The notes under the pieces: generated by a model | Told to the model about the DNA's origin: nothing | The model's input: only the letters and a program-made list of their open reading frames with translations | The model's database searches: none | Made by a program: the position numbers and the translations under genes | In this document: piece by piece, positions 1 to 8,701 of the stretch | How the letters are laid out: each line of letters begins with the position of its first letter | Position numbering within the stretch: the first letter of the stretch is position 1 | Source of the DNA: Treponema porcinum | Lineage (GTDB): Bacteria; Spirochaetota; Spirochaetia; Treponematales; Treponemataceae | NCBI RefSeq assembly: GCF_900167145.1 | Contig: NZ_FUWG01000004.1 | Location: 65,490-129,489 of the forward strand | DNA: 64,000 bases | Direction: 5' to 3'

Positions 1-314
1 GAAACGGAAGCAGGAACGGTAACTCCAGTCTTTACAGAGCCAAGCTGCTTAAAGAACGTCTTGAAATTCAGTTTTTGCGGAAGGGCAACTTTATTGCCGA
101 TTGTCCGCACCGTATTTCCGCCTTCATCGGTAATTACAAGCTGCCATGAAGTAATATAACGTCTGTCGCTTATTTTTAAAGGAATGACAAATTCATCCTG
201 TACGCCGTCATTGTTCGGGGAAAAATATTTTTCCTTTTTTTCTGCAAAAACAAAAGCTGGAATACAAAATAAAACAAAAGCCACAGCTTTTACAAAAAAA
301 GATTTATTACTCAT
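1..314 (-). CDS. Exported protein with FlgD-type Ig-like domain (partial, runs off the window)
   Basis: The reading frame starts at ATG 314-312 and is still open at base 1, so the C-terminus is missing. The first 24 residues form a typical signal peptide (MSNKSFF, hydrophobic core, cleavage after FVFA). The mature part opens with FSPNNDGVQDEF, the calcium-binding-like start of FlgD-like Ig domains found in exported proteins, and continues with a beta-rich stretch (WQLVITDEGGNTVRTIG). It lies 31 bp downstream of the UPF0164 gene on the same strand, so the two are probably co-transcribed. A periplasmic or outer-membrane role is inferred; the specific function is not recognisable from this fragment. 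Confidence 0.75.
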   Translation of the reverse strand, partial: MSNKSFFVKAVAFVLFCIPAFVFAEKKEKYFSPNNDGVQDEFVIPLKISDRRYITSWQLVITDEGGNTVRTIGNKVALPQKLNFKTFFKQLGSVKTGVTVPASV

Positions 315-345
315 AAAAAGAACTCCTAGTATTTTGTCCCTGCTG

Positions 346-1404
346 TCAGTCTTCCGCACCGTTCCACAGCTGAATTACCGGAGGCTGCGTGTCCGTCTGA
401 CCAAGATACAGCCGCGTTCCGCCGGAAATTGCCTGAATATGCTCATATTTCTGCTGCCACGCTAAAGACGCAAGCATTTCGTTTGAATCCCAACTGCGGC
501 TTTTCAGATATTCGTTTCCGCGCGCATTCAGGTCAAACTTTACGCCAAGACTTATCGCCGGCATCAGATTGTAATGTTCGTTTTTAATTTCCATAACGTC
601 GATTGATTCCGCAACGGAAAGATACAGCATATCCTTGAACGCAAACTGAAGTCCCATATCAAAAATTACGTTCTGGAACGCAGGAGTTGCAATGTCAAAG
701 GAGAAACCGCCCTTGAACTGCTCCGTTTCAAAAAGAAGCGCACCGATACCGCCGCGAATAGTTACGAGCGACGGAAAATCGTCTGCTGTATGTTCCGCGT
801 CAATCGGAAGAAGCTCCTCGCCGCTGTAATATTTTCCAAGATTAAGCGCAGCCGCACCTATCCTGAAATCCCTGAAAAATCCCAGCTGACCAAGCCTGTA
901 CAAAAATCCAGCGTCAAGTCCAAGACTCCAGTCAGAACCTGCGCCCCATAGAACGCCGGCATTAACGTTTGCGCCTACGCTAAGTTTTTCCGAAACTTCC
1001 TTTGAAAGTCCTGCACGGAAATTAAGCGTATTTCCAAGCCACAGGTCAATCGACTTGCAAAAAACGCCGTTCAATATTCCGCTTGCAACAAAACGTTTTG
1101 TCGGAATAAGTATTCCCGTCTGGAATGCCGCGTTGAACGAGCGGTCGGCGTCAGAATTCGTTGAAATGAGCGCGGAAAATGCCGCGTCAAGCTGAATGCG
1201 CTGCTCCAGAGCCGGAAGAGCCGGATTAAATGCAATGGAATCAGCTCCAGGCATAAAAATTCCTCCGCCGGCGCAGGAAGATGCAGAAGCAAGCTGCGTA
1301 GGACTGGACAGATTGAACAGCGTCTGCCCTCCGACAGGAGGATTATAGGCAAATACGTATGCCGCCATAAAAAATGCTGCAGCGGTAAAAAAAAGTCTTT
1401 TCAC
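346..1404 (-). CDS. UPF0164 / FadL-like outer-membrane beta-barrel protein
   Basis: The start is GTG at 1404, preceded by AGGAG six bases upstream. Residues 1-19 are a signal peptide ending in YVFA. The mature protein begins NPPVGGQTLFNLSSPTQLASAS and has AFNPALPALEQR, the pattern of the treponemal UPF0164 family and the related PorV/FadL-type barrels; the rest alternates short amphipathic strands rich in Gly and aromatic residues. The family is thought to sit in the outer membrane, possibly as a transporter of hydrophobic substrates, but the substrate is unknown. It heads a two-gene unit with the Ig-domain protein and is divergent from the gene at 1566. Confidence 0.75.
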   Translation of the reverse strand: MKRLFFTAAAFFMAAYVFAYNPPVGGQTLFNLSSPTQLASASSCAGGGIFMPGADSIAFNPALPALEQRIQLDAAFSALISTNSDADRSFNAAFQTGILIPTKRFVASGILNGVFCKSIDLWLGNTLNFRAGLSKEVSEKLSVGANVNAGVLWGAGSDWSLGLDAGFLYRLGQLGFFRDFRIGAAALNLGKYYSGEELLPIDAEHTADDFPSLVTIRGGIGALLFETEQFKGGFSFDIATPAFQNVIFDMGLQFAFKDMLYLSVAESIDVMEIKNEHYNLMPAISLGVKFDLNARGNEYLKSRSWDSNEMLASLAWQQKYEHIQAISGGTRLYLGQTDTQPPVIQLWNGAED

Positions 1405-1530
1405 TTTAAACTCCTAAAAAAATACAGGAAAAAGCCGGCGGCAACGGACTTTCGTAAAACCGACGGACAGTTTCTGCTTCCAAATATAACGAAACTATTA
1501 TAAATATTCTATAATAAGAACATCAAAAGT

Positions 1531-1559
1531 TTGACAGCGAGGCATATTTTATTTATATT
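1531..1559 (+). promoter_or_regulatory. Sigma-70 promoter of the 1566 gene, leaderless geometry
   Basis: TTGACA (1531-1536), a 17-nt spacer and TATATT (1554-1559). Six bases separate the -10 box from the ATG at 1566, so the predicted +1 falls on the A of ATG. No Shine-Dalgarno sequence lies between them. Confidence 0.7.
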
Positions 1560-1565
1560 TTAAGA

Positions 1566-3113
1566 ATGAAACAGGAAAAATCCGGCAATTTCTTTCAAAA
1601 TCTTTTAAGTTCGCTTTTCGGCGGAAATGACGGAGAGGCAGAAAAAAGACGCCAGCTCCGCTCGATTTCAAAACGCCTTTCAAAATCAAAATTCGGTAAA
1701 TTCTATAAATTTGCAGGAAACGAGGCACTTCCCCTTCTTGCCAGAAACATTTTTGAAATCTACAAAATAATCTATCCTGCACAGACGATGTTCCAGAACC
1801 TTCAGAACCCGAACGTTTTGAAAAGGCTTGTAATCGACTTTTACACTCCGAATGAAATCCGCACGCTGGAAACTTCCCTGTCTGAAGAAAACCTCATCAC
1901 CCTGAGCAAGAAAATCCCGGCAGAAAAACTCAAGCAGCAGGCACTTACGCGTCTTTCTGAATATTCCGATTATTTTACGCTTGATAAAATCACTAAAATC
2001 GACACTCTCTACAAACAGATTTCCTGCTTCAGGGATTTATGTATGTTCGATTTTTACTTTTTCCTCAAGAAATTCAATAAATCGCTTAGGGAAGCTGATT
2101 TTTCAATCGCTCCGCAGTTTGAAAAAATCAATGCAGAATACATACTCGACGACCTTAAGGACTTTATGTCCGTCGCCTGGGCAGTTCCGCTTGACGCAGA
2201 CTATACCGATATGACAAAACTGTTCCGCATTTACAAAGGCGTAGAACCGATTACGCTCCAGAACTGGAGGCGGGTAATTTCACGGATAAGCGCATTCAGG
2301 CAGTCAGGTTCGTTTGAAATGATGATAAAGCTCATAAGTTCAGATCCGTCCGCGTCAGTTTCCGTTTCGGAGCAGACGCAGAACATCATCGAACCGTACC
2401 TTGATTCATTCAAGCAGGAAACGGAAAATACGCTGAACAAAATTGAAACGCAGGAAAAAGACTCCAAGACTTCCGAAATTTGTTCGCAGCTTTTCAACGG
2501 CATAGAAATCACTCCGATGAAATATTTTACTGACGAACTGAACGCAACCTTTACGCGCAAAGGACTGCGCACGTTTGAAAACACGCAGCTTCTTTCCTAT
2601 ATAAAGGTATTCCTGCTTGAGATCGTCAAGAAAAACCTGCGCGAATACTATGACCTTGTACTTGTACGCGGAAAATGGGAATCACAGGCGCTTTCTTCTC
2701 CGTTCTCCGAGTCGTATAACTCTCTGCTTGCTACTTCAGACCTGATTACCCAGTTCGACAACCAGCTTGCCGAAGACGCGCCTATCGGAATGAAAATAAA
2801 GACGCTTCTTCCTAAAACAGAGCGCGACAACGGCGCAAAAAACATCATCAACAGACTTGTTTCAGATGCAAACGAAAGCGCCTGCTCGTTCATCACAGAT
2901 ACGACCACCAATCTTGTTACAATCGGAAAAATCATCAAGGCGCTGATTGAAGACATTGAAAAGCCAAAGCCGGTACTCGTAACGAACTGGAAGGAACTTG
3001 CGCATTTTTCAGAAATACCAATCCGTGAGCTGAGCGTAAAACTTTACAAAAAAATCTACCTTCTTATCACGCTTGTAAAAACGTGCCTTGTACAGCCGGA
3101 AGACAATGAATAG
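1566..3113 (+). CDS. Conserved treponemal protein of unknown function, 515 aa
   Basis: I do not recognise a characterised domain; it may belong to a spirochete-restricted DUF family. There is no signal peptide or membrane segment. The protein is mostly helical with many charged residues. The N-terminal 40 residues are basic (RRQLRSISKRLSKSKFGKF), and the body contains repeated FYTPNEIRTLE and SEENLITLSKKI type helices. A cytoplasmic location is inferred. It is transcribed alone from a consensus promoter that places +1 at the start codon, and is followed by a hairpin terminator. The frame is long, intact and in normal codon usage, so it is a real gene. Confidence 0.8.
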   Translation: MKQEKSGNFFQNLLSSLFGGNDGEAEKRRQLRSISKRLSKSKFGKFYKFAGNEALPLLARNIFEIYKIIYPAQTMFQNLQNPNVLKRLVIDFYTPNEIRTLETSLSEENLITLSKKIPAEKLKQQALTRLSEYSDYFTLDKITKIDTLYKQISCFRDLCMFDFYFFLKKFNKSLREADFSIAPQFEKINAEYILDDLKDFMSVAWAVPLDADYTDMTKLFRIYKGVEPITLQNWRRVISRISAFRQSGSFEMMIKLISSDPSASVSVSEQTQNIIEPYLDSFKQETENTLNKIETQEKDSKTSEICSQLFNGIEITPMKYFTDELNATFTRKGLRTFENTQLLSYIKVFLLEIVKKNLREYYDLVLVRGKWESQALSSPFSESYNSLLATSDLITQFDNQLAEDAPIGMKIKTLLPKTERDNGAKNIINRLVSDANESACSFITDTTTNLVTIGKIIKALIEDIEKPKPVLVTNWKELAHFSEIPIRELSVKLYKKIYLLITLVKTCLVQPEDNE

Positions 3114-3120
3114 CACCGGA

Positions 3121-3183
3121 AAATCCGCCTAGTTAAAGCGTCCCATTTCTTGGGTGCACTTCAAATCCAACCGGGCGGATTTT
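3121..3183 (+). terminator. Rho-independent terminator after the 1566 gene
   Basis: The arms AAATCCGCC (3121-3129) and GGCGGATTT (3174-3182) are followed by a T tract. The unusually long loop of about 44 nt contains its own CCCA...TGGG mini-hairpin. Confidence 0.7.
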
Positions 3184-3372
3184 TTTCAATTTTCGTCCTG
3201 TCGCAAAAAAATACAACTAAATTCACTATTTTCAACCATTTGCTTGTCTATTTCGTTTAATTCCTTTATATTCATATCCACTACCTAATATAAAAATCGG
3301 CGCGCCATGTAAATTATAAGACTGTATGATGCTGAAAGTTATTTGATTTATCGTCGTGCCATCAGGAAAAAA

Positions 3373-5508
3373 ATGAAAGAACCAGAAAACAACAGTATGG
3401 ACGACGAAATCGTTTCTATTGAAAGTCAGACAGAAGAAAAAACTGAACCTGCAGCAGAAGATGCAGAAATTTCCTTTGAAGATTTAGGTCTTGACGAACA
3501 GACATTGGCCGCTATCGAAAAAAAAGGCTTTAAAGTTCCGTCACCTATTCAGGCACTGGCAATTCCGCGCCTTTTGTCCGGCGAATCAAATATGATTGCA
3601 CGGGCGCGGACCGGAACAGGAAAAACAGCGGCATTCGGACTCCCGATTATTCAGAAACTCAGGAATGAAACAGGCACTGTAAAAGCACTTATTCTTGAAC
3701 CGACGCGCGAACTTGCAATGCAGACCTGCACGGAAATGCAGTCTTTTACGGAAGGAAAATCTCCGCGCACTTGCGTTCTTTACGGAGGAGCTTCCTACTC
3801 AACACAGATTAAGGATTTGCGGCGCGGAACAGAAATAGTCGTAGGAACTCCGGGACGCATTCAGGATCATCTGGAACGCGGAACGCTTGACATAAGCAAG
3901 ATTGACTACTTCATTCTTGACGAAGGCGATGAAATGCTTGATATGGGCTTTGTCGATGACATCGAGCATATTTTTGAACAGGCAAATCCTGACGCAAGAA
4001 TTCTTCTTTTCAGTGCAACAATGCCTGATGAAATTCTGAAAATTGCACAGAAATTTATGGGCGACTACGAAATCGTAGAAGAAGAAGGCGTAATTGACGA
4101 ACCGCTTCTTATTGACCAGAAGTTCTGGATTTTACGCGAATCTGAAAAGCCGGATGCCCTCGTCCGTCTTATTGACATTTCGGACGATTTTTACGGCGTT
4201 GTATTCACACAGACAAAGAGCGATGCAGACTACGTTTCCCGTATTCTTGACGAAAAGGGCTACGAAGCCGCTGCCCTGCACGGAGACATAGCTCAATCCC
4301 AGAGGGAAAAAATCCTTGCCAGATTCAGAAGCCGGAAAACAAAAATTCTTGTTGCAACAGATGTTGCCGCACGCGGAATTGACATTTCGGGACTTACACA
4401 TGTCGTAAACTATTCGCTTCCTTTTGACGGCGCAACATACGTTCACCGCATAGGACGAACAGGCCGCGCAGGTTCTGCCGGTGTTGCAGTTACTTTTGTC
4501 TGTCCTAAAGAAACACGAAAATTGAGCTACCTTCAGAAAGCTGTGCGTAAGGCAAGCAAAGGCGAAATGAAGGAAGAGTCAATTCCTACAATAGACGAAG
4601 TTTTGAAAAAGAAAAGTACGCGCATTTTCTCCGAATTAAAAGAAAAACTCGGACTGAACGAACAGCCAGTTCCGTCTGACAGCACAAAAGAAACTGACGC
4701 AAAGCAAGAAACTCAGGACGGACAGACAGTTTCCGAACCGGCGGAACAGCAGAAATTGCCGTCAGAACAGAAAACTTCTGCAACTGAACCAGAAAATGGC
4801 TCAGAAGAAAAATCCGTTAATGACAAAGAAAACTCAAAACAGCCTTCAAAATCAAACCTGATAAAAGTATCTTCAAATTTTGAAAAAATGGCGGAGGACT
4901 TGTGCCGCGGTAACGATTCGCAGGACGTACTTGCAGCCGTGCTTTCCGTAATCTACAGTTCAAAGCTTGACAAATCACGCTACGGAAAAATTCAGGAACA
5001 CGCTTCTTCTTCTGACCAGACGCGCCTTTACATTCAGCTTGGAAGAAAAGACGGTTACAATGCACGCGCAATTGCGGACTATTTCAGCCGACTGCTCCAC
5101 ATTCCGGGACGCCTTGTAGACAGAATAGACATCGCTTCTACGTTCTCGCTTGTAAGCCTTCCAAAAGATGCTGCAAAAAGGGCGCTTGACCTTTCCAGAA
5201 CGGACAGTGGTGTACCGCATATGCACGTAAACACAAAGGACGACTCTTTTAGCGGAGAAAGCGGCGGAAGAAAGGGAAGAGGCGGACGCGGCGGCTTTGG
5301 CGGAAGAGGCGGTGATTTCGGAGGAAACCGTGGCGGCGAACGCAGAGGACGCGGACGAGGCTTTGAAGGCAGGGAAAAAGACCGTTACAATGACAGCGGA
5401 ATACGCTCAAAAAGCCGGGGAAGCCGTCCTAACTACCACACGCAGACGGAACGCAACGGAAGCGCCGGTCTTTTCAAAAAGAAAGGCGGAAAACCGGAGC
5501 GCTTCTAG
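3373..5508 (+). CDS. DEAD-box RNA helicase with DbpA-type RNA-binding domain and RGG tail
   Basis: ATP-dependent RNA helicase of the DeaD/CsdA group, for ribosome assembly and mRNA remodelling. The start is ATG 3373, with AGGA about six bases upstream; an in-frame TTG at 3343 has no ribosome site. Visible motifs: ARTGTGKT near residues 76-84, PTRELA, GTPGR, motif II at about 183-186, SAT at about 214 and HRIGRTGR at about 358. Motif II reads DEGD instead of DEAD. An acidic Gln/Glu-rich linker (about 410-495) leads to a DbpA-like RNA-binding domain (about 510-625, RLYIQLGRKDGYNARAIADY) and a Gly/Arg-rich tail. The long AT-rich 5' leader would suit cold-responsive control, which is inference only. 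It is monocistronic. Confidence 0.93.
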   Translation: MKEPENNSMDDEIVSIESQTEEKTEPAAEDAEISFEDLGLDEQTLAAIEKKGFKVPSPIQALAIPRLLSGESNMIARARTGTGKTAAFGLPIIQKLRNETGTVKALILEPTRELAMQTCTEMQSFTEGKSPRTCVLYGGASYSTQIKDLRRGTEIVVGTPGRIQDHLERGTLDISKIDYFILDEGDEMLDMGFVDDIEHIFEQANPDARILLFSATMPDEILKIAQKFMGDYEIVEEEGVIDEPLLIDQKFWILRESEKPDALVRLIDISDDFYGVVFTQTKSDADYVSRILDEKGYEAAALHGDIAQSQREKILARFRSRKTKILVATDVAARGIDISGLTHVVNYSLPFDGATYVHRIGRTGRAGSAGVAVTFVCPKETRKLSYLQKAVRKASKGEMKEESIPTIDEVLKKKSTRIFSELKEKLGLNEQPVPSDSTKETDAKQETQDGQTVSEPAEQQKLPSEQKTSATEPENGSEEKSVNDKENSKQPSKSNLIKVSSNFEKMAEDLCRGNDSQDVLAAVLSVIYSSKLDKSRYGKIQEHASSSDQTRLYIQLGRKDGYNARAIADYFSRLLHIPGRLVDRIDIASTFSLVSLPKDAAKRALDLSRTDSGVPHMHVNTKDDSFSGESGGRKGRGGRGGFGGRGGDFGGNRGGERRGRGRGFEGREKDRYNDSGIRSKSRGSRPNYHTQTERNGSAGLFKKKGGKPERF

Positions 5509-5530
5509 CATAAGGACATTCAGCGGCAGT

Positions 5531-6439
5531 TTACTTATACTGCCGTAAAAAATCTAAAACCGGCTTCTGCCAGGACGAACTTTTTTCACCGGCGGAAGCC
5601 AGTTTTTTATACAGTCCGGATATGTAAGAACGGATTTCATCTTTTGCAGAAGCCTCTACGTCATTCTGAAGGGCAAACAAATCGCCTGTAATTTTATCTG
5701 CATCAGCCGAAGAAAAAAAGTCTTCGCCCTCAGAAAAAGTCAGCATATACAATGCGGCGGCAACACAGTTTATGCTGTGCTGCTTAACATACAGCACAGT
5801 TTCTATTATAGCCACAGCACCGCCGTAAATTTCTTCAAGAATAGAATTTTTCTCCTCATCAGATAAAAACACGTCTTTTTGGGAAAATACATCCCGCACA
5901 AACGCCCAGCAGCCGGCAACGATTGCAACGTGCAGGCTTGGAACGCACAGCAAATGCGGATCAAAAAGATGAATTACAAGAAAACGCAGGTTCTTCTTGT
6001 AATGCGGTCTGTCAGTTGTCGTAAGGCACTGCGAATAGACAGAACCGGCATTTTTATACAGGCGCGTAAGAAAATCAAAAAAATCTGCGCAGTATTTTAG
6101 TCCTGTCTTAAGTCCAAAACGCTTTAAAAGCATTGAAAAAATCCTGATGAAAAATCCCACAAAATCAAGATAGATTTTTACTTTTCCCGGCGTGAACGCA
6201 ATTTTTTCATCAAGCGGATGGTCAACGTGAACTACGGGAATGTGAGTAATCCCGATTTTCTGCTTCTGCTGAATTAAAAAGAAATTTGTAATAACTCCGC
6301 CGATAAACCGGAAAAAATGCCCTGCCGTCTTTCTGCTAAACGGAAGAATAAGATAACTTCTGAGCACAGAAAATCGTGCCAGCGGCTTTCCTGTTTTATA
6401 CGCAATGAAATGCTGGGAATCTTTGCTGTCATTCATCAT
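5531..6439 (-). CDS. Possible PAP2-type phosphatase/transferase membrane protein
   Basis: The start MMNDSKDS at 6439 overlaps the stop of the upstream rqcH-like gene by one base (TAATG), indicating translational coupling. The protein has about 302 residues. The segment DRPHYKKN...LLCVPSLHVAIVAG, followed about 60 residues later by VLYVKQHSINCVAAALYML, resembles the PSxH and (S/T)xxHxxxD motifs of the Aur1/PAP2_3 branch of phosphatidic acid phosphatases. The usual final Asp is not obvious. Several hydrophobic stretches (about 45-70, 105-125, 185-210) could be membrane segments. A role in lipid or lipid-linked phosphate metabolism is inferred. An alternative is an uncharacterised treponemal membrane protein. 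Confidence 0.45.
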   Translation of the reverse strand: MMNDSKDSQHFIAYKTGKPLARFSVLRSYLILPFSRKTAGHFFRFIGGVITNFFLIQQKQKIGITHIPVVHVDHPLDEKIAFTPGKVKIYLDFVGFFIRIFSMLLKRFGLKTGLKYCADFFDFLTRLYKNAGSVYSQCLTTTDRPHYKKNLRFLVIHLFDPHLLCVPSLHVAIVAGCWAFVRDVFSQKDVFLSDEEKNSILEEIYGGAVAIIETVLYVKQHSINCVAAALYMLTFSEGEDFFSSADADKITGDLFALQNDVEASAKDEIRSYISGLYKKLASAGEKSSSWQKPVLDFLRQYK

Positions 6440-7890
6440 TACTGCCACTCTGCTTCCTGACGCAATCCGTCCAGACGTTCCAGACGTTTTTTGTCGGGCG
6501 TTATACAAAGATTTTTTTCGTGCGTCGGAAGGACAAGCCCTTTAGACCCGTTCTTTGCGCGGCGCAGATATTTTACATAAGTATAATATAAATCAGTTTT
6601 TCCTGCATTACGTGCCTTTGAGTAATATACGGCAAGATTTGCCGCATCAAGCAGGATTTCAAGAGGAACGGTTTTTCCGGGACGGTTCTTTATGAACACG
6701 TAGCCTCCTGGAAAATCACGGACGTGCAGCCACAGGTCAGAACCGCGCACATAATGGCGGAGCAGCTCGTCGTTTTCGTTTGCATCGCGGCCTATAAGAA
6801 TGAACCATCCGTTTACCGTATAGTCAAGTCCGGGATGTTTCTTTTTTTTCTGCTGCCTAGGCGTTGAATTCCGGCGCAAAAGCTGTTCAATACGCACAGG
6901 ATTTTTTTCGTTCCGGATTTCTGCATACTGCGCCTCAAGCTTTTCAAGCTGTTTTTTTGAAAGTTCAATATCGTGCAAAAGCGAATCTGAACCGGAAACG
7001 GCTTTTTTGTAGTTTTCGTAATATGCGGCGGCATTTTCATTTGCAGTCTTTTCAGGATTAAGTAAAATCCGCACCGTCCGCCCTGTTTCGTAGTCATCAC
7101 ATTCAAGGAATTTTGCCTTAGGCGCAATCAGATGAATGTTCGACAAAATCAAATCACCCTGATGACGGAGCTGTTCCGCCTGCGAAAAATCGTTCTGCTT
7201 TTTAAGGAGTCTTTCCAGCGCGGATTCCATTCTGGCTTTTGAAGAAGAATACCACTTTTCCGCCTGAACAAGCAGTGCCTCTCGCGAAAGCGTTTCCGCG
7301 TGTTCGCCGTACCAGATATCTATTTTTTGATTAAAAGACAGCGTTCCGCCCTCAGGAAAGCGCGATGAATATTCCGCCTGAACGTCATCAAACGTGCGCA
7401 CCTGCCATACCCGGTTTTCAGAAGGCTTTTCTTCCGGAACTGTAAAAAGTCCGCCTGTAACCTCACCTTTTGCTGGACGACGGTACAGCGAATCTACCAC
7501 GACATTATTTTCATCGCACAGAATAACGTTCGCCGCATTGCTCCAGAGCCTGACGTACAGAACAAACCGCTCCGCTCCGTGCGAAAGTTCAATCTGCACG
7601 ATACGCTGTAATCCAATCTGCCTGCACGAATCTATCCTGGAGCCTTTTATGCGTGCTTTTAGGCATTCCATAAAACGAAGAGGCTTATCATTTTTTACGA
7701 TTTTGCGCCGCGTTTCGTGAATGCGGCAGGAATTCTGAGAAGTACAAATTAAAATCGTCCGCGCGCCGTCCTTTCCGTAAGTATAAAGCGCAACGGTATC
7801 ATATCCGGGCTGTACTACGTCCTGAATAAAAGAACCTTCAAGATTAAGCTCGGACAAAACAACGTTAATCTCATTACAATTAAGCGACAT
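6439..7890 (-). CDS. rqcH: RqcH/NFACT-family protein (fibronectin-binding protein A type)
   Basis: 483 residues, somewhat shorter than typical RqcH (about 570). The N-terminal NFACT-N region (about 1-250) has LNLEGSFIQDVVQPGYDTVALYTY and the family helices around LQRIVQIELSHG. A charged coiled coil (about 290-340) is followed by NFACT-R/DUF814 (about 350-460) with NENDELLRHYVRGSDLWLHVRDFPG. Family members bind peptidyl-tRNA on the 50S subunit and add C-terminal Ala tails in ribosome rescue; older annotations call them fibronectin-binding proteins. No Shine-Dalgarno is visible, and TATAAT ends six bases before ATG. The stop overlaps the start of the PAP2-like gene. Pth, also a peptidyl-tRNA enzyme, lies about 1.8 kb away. 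Confidence 0.85.
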   Translation of the reverse strand: MSLNCNEINVVLSELNLEGSFIQDVVQPGYDTVALYTYGKDGARTILICTSQNSCRIHETRRKIVKNDKPLRFMECLKARIKGSRIDSCRQIGLQRIVQIELSHGAERFVLYVRLWSNAANVILCDENNVVVDSLYRRPAKGEVTGGLFTVPEEKPSENRVWQVRTFDDVQAEYSSRFPEGGTLSFNQKIDIWYGEHAETLSREALLVQAEKWYSSSKARMESALERLLKKQNDFSQAEQLRHQGDLILSNIHLIAPKAKFLECDDYETGRTVRILLNPEKTANENAAAYYENYKKAVSGSDSLLHDIELSKKQLEKLEAQYAEIRNEKNPVRIEQLLRRNSTPRQQKKKKHPGLDYTVNGWFILIGRDANENDELLRHYVRGSDLWLHVRDFPGGYVFIKNRPGKTVPLEILLDAANLAVYYSKARNAGKTDLYYTYVKYLRRAKNGSKGLVLPTHEKNLCITPDKKRLERLDGLRQEAEWQ

Positions 7891-7957
7891 ACGCTGATTA
7901 TATCAAAGAAAAAATAAATTTTATATGCAGATACACAAAAAAAGCCGGCGCAGAATT

Positions 7958-8626
7958 TTACCGTTCGCTTTTCCGGAAATGTTTTTCAAGAACGGAAAAT
8001 AATTTTGTAAGTCCGAGCGTAAGGCACAGGTAAATTGCCGCACAGGACAAAAGCGGAATCCACGCATTGAACGTTCTGTTCCGGATATTATCGCACGCTT
8101 TCTGCAAATCAACGACGGCAATAAAACTTGCAACGGAAGTTTCTTTTATAAGCGTGATGAATTCGCTTGTATACGTAGGAAGTGCCGTACGGACAGCCTG
8201 CGGAAGTACAATATTTACAAGCGACTGCCACCAGTTAAGACCAAGCGAGCGTGCGGCTTCCATCTGACCGGCATCAACGCCCTGAATTCCGGCGCGAAAA
8301 ATCTCCGTACAGTATGCACCCGAATTTATGCCGAACGAAATAACCGCAACTAAAACAGCGTTGTTCATTCCCATCGGCGTAAAAATGACGAAGTAAAAAA
8401 TCATCAGCTGAGTCGCCATCGGAACTCCGCGTATGATAGTTGTATACACATCTGCAATTTTCTGCAAGACAATACTTTTTGATATTTTAAAAAGGGCAAA
8501 AACGCAGCCAAGTACAGAACCTATAATAATTGCGCAAACCGCAATGAGCAGCGTTACACCCAGCCCGTTTACAATCACCCGCCAGGAACCACCTGCTATC
8601 ATCGTATTATAAAAACTGTCGAACAT
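7958..8626 (-). CDS. Polar amino-acid ABC transporter permease
   Basis: 222-residue inner-membrane permease of the HisM/GlnP family. It has about five hydrophobic segments and the EAA loop EAARSLGLNWWQSLVNIVLPQA (about residues 118-139) that contacts the ATPase. The start at 8626 has AGAGGA upstream. It follows the periplasmic-binding lipoprotein gene by 75 bp, with a strong hairpin in the gap. No ATPase gene is adjacent, so the ATP-binding subunit must be encoded elsewhere or shared. Substrate is inferred as a polar amino acid from the family only. Confidence 0.9.
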   Translation of the reverse strand: MFDSFYNTMIAGGSWRVIVNGLGVTLLIAVCAIIIGSVLGCVFALFKISKSIVLQKIADVYTTIIRGVPMATQLMIFYFVIFTPMGMNNAVLVAVISFGINSGAYCTEIFRAGIQGVDAGQMEAARSLGLNWWQSLVNIVLPQAVRTALPTYTSEFITLIKETSVASFIAVVDLQKACDNIRNRTFNAWIPLLSCAAIYLCLTLGLTKLFSVLEKHFRKSER

Positions 8627-8659
8627 ACGTTTCCTCTGAAAAAAAGCCGCCGTAAGAAG

Positions 8660-8695
8660 TCAGGGCTGTCCCGAAAAGTCATAAGACAGCCCTGA
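8660..8695 (-). promoter_or_regulatory. Intergenic hairpin between binding protein and permease genes
   Basis: The arms TCAGGGCTGTC (8660-8670) and GACAGCCCTGA (8685-8695) form a perfect 11-bp stem with a 14-nt loop. In the direction of transcription it is not followed at once by a U tract. It is therefore more like an mRNA-stabilising or partial-attenuation hairpin that keeps binding-protein mRNA in excess over permease mRNA. Confidence 0.65.
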
Positions 8696-8701
8696 TTGTT
8701 C

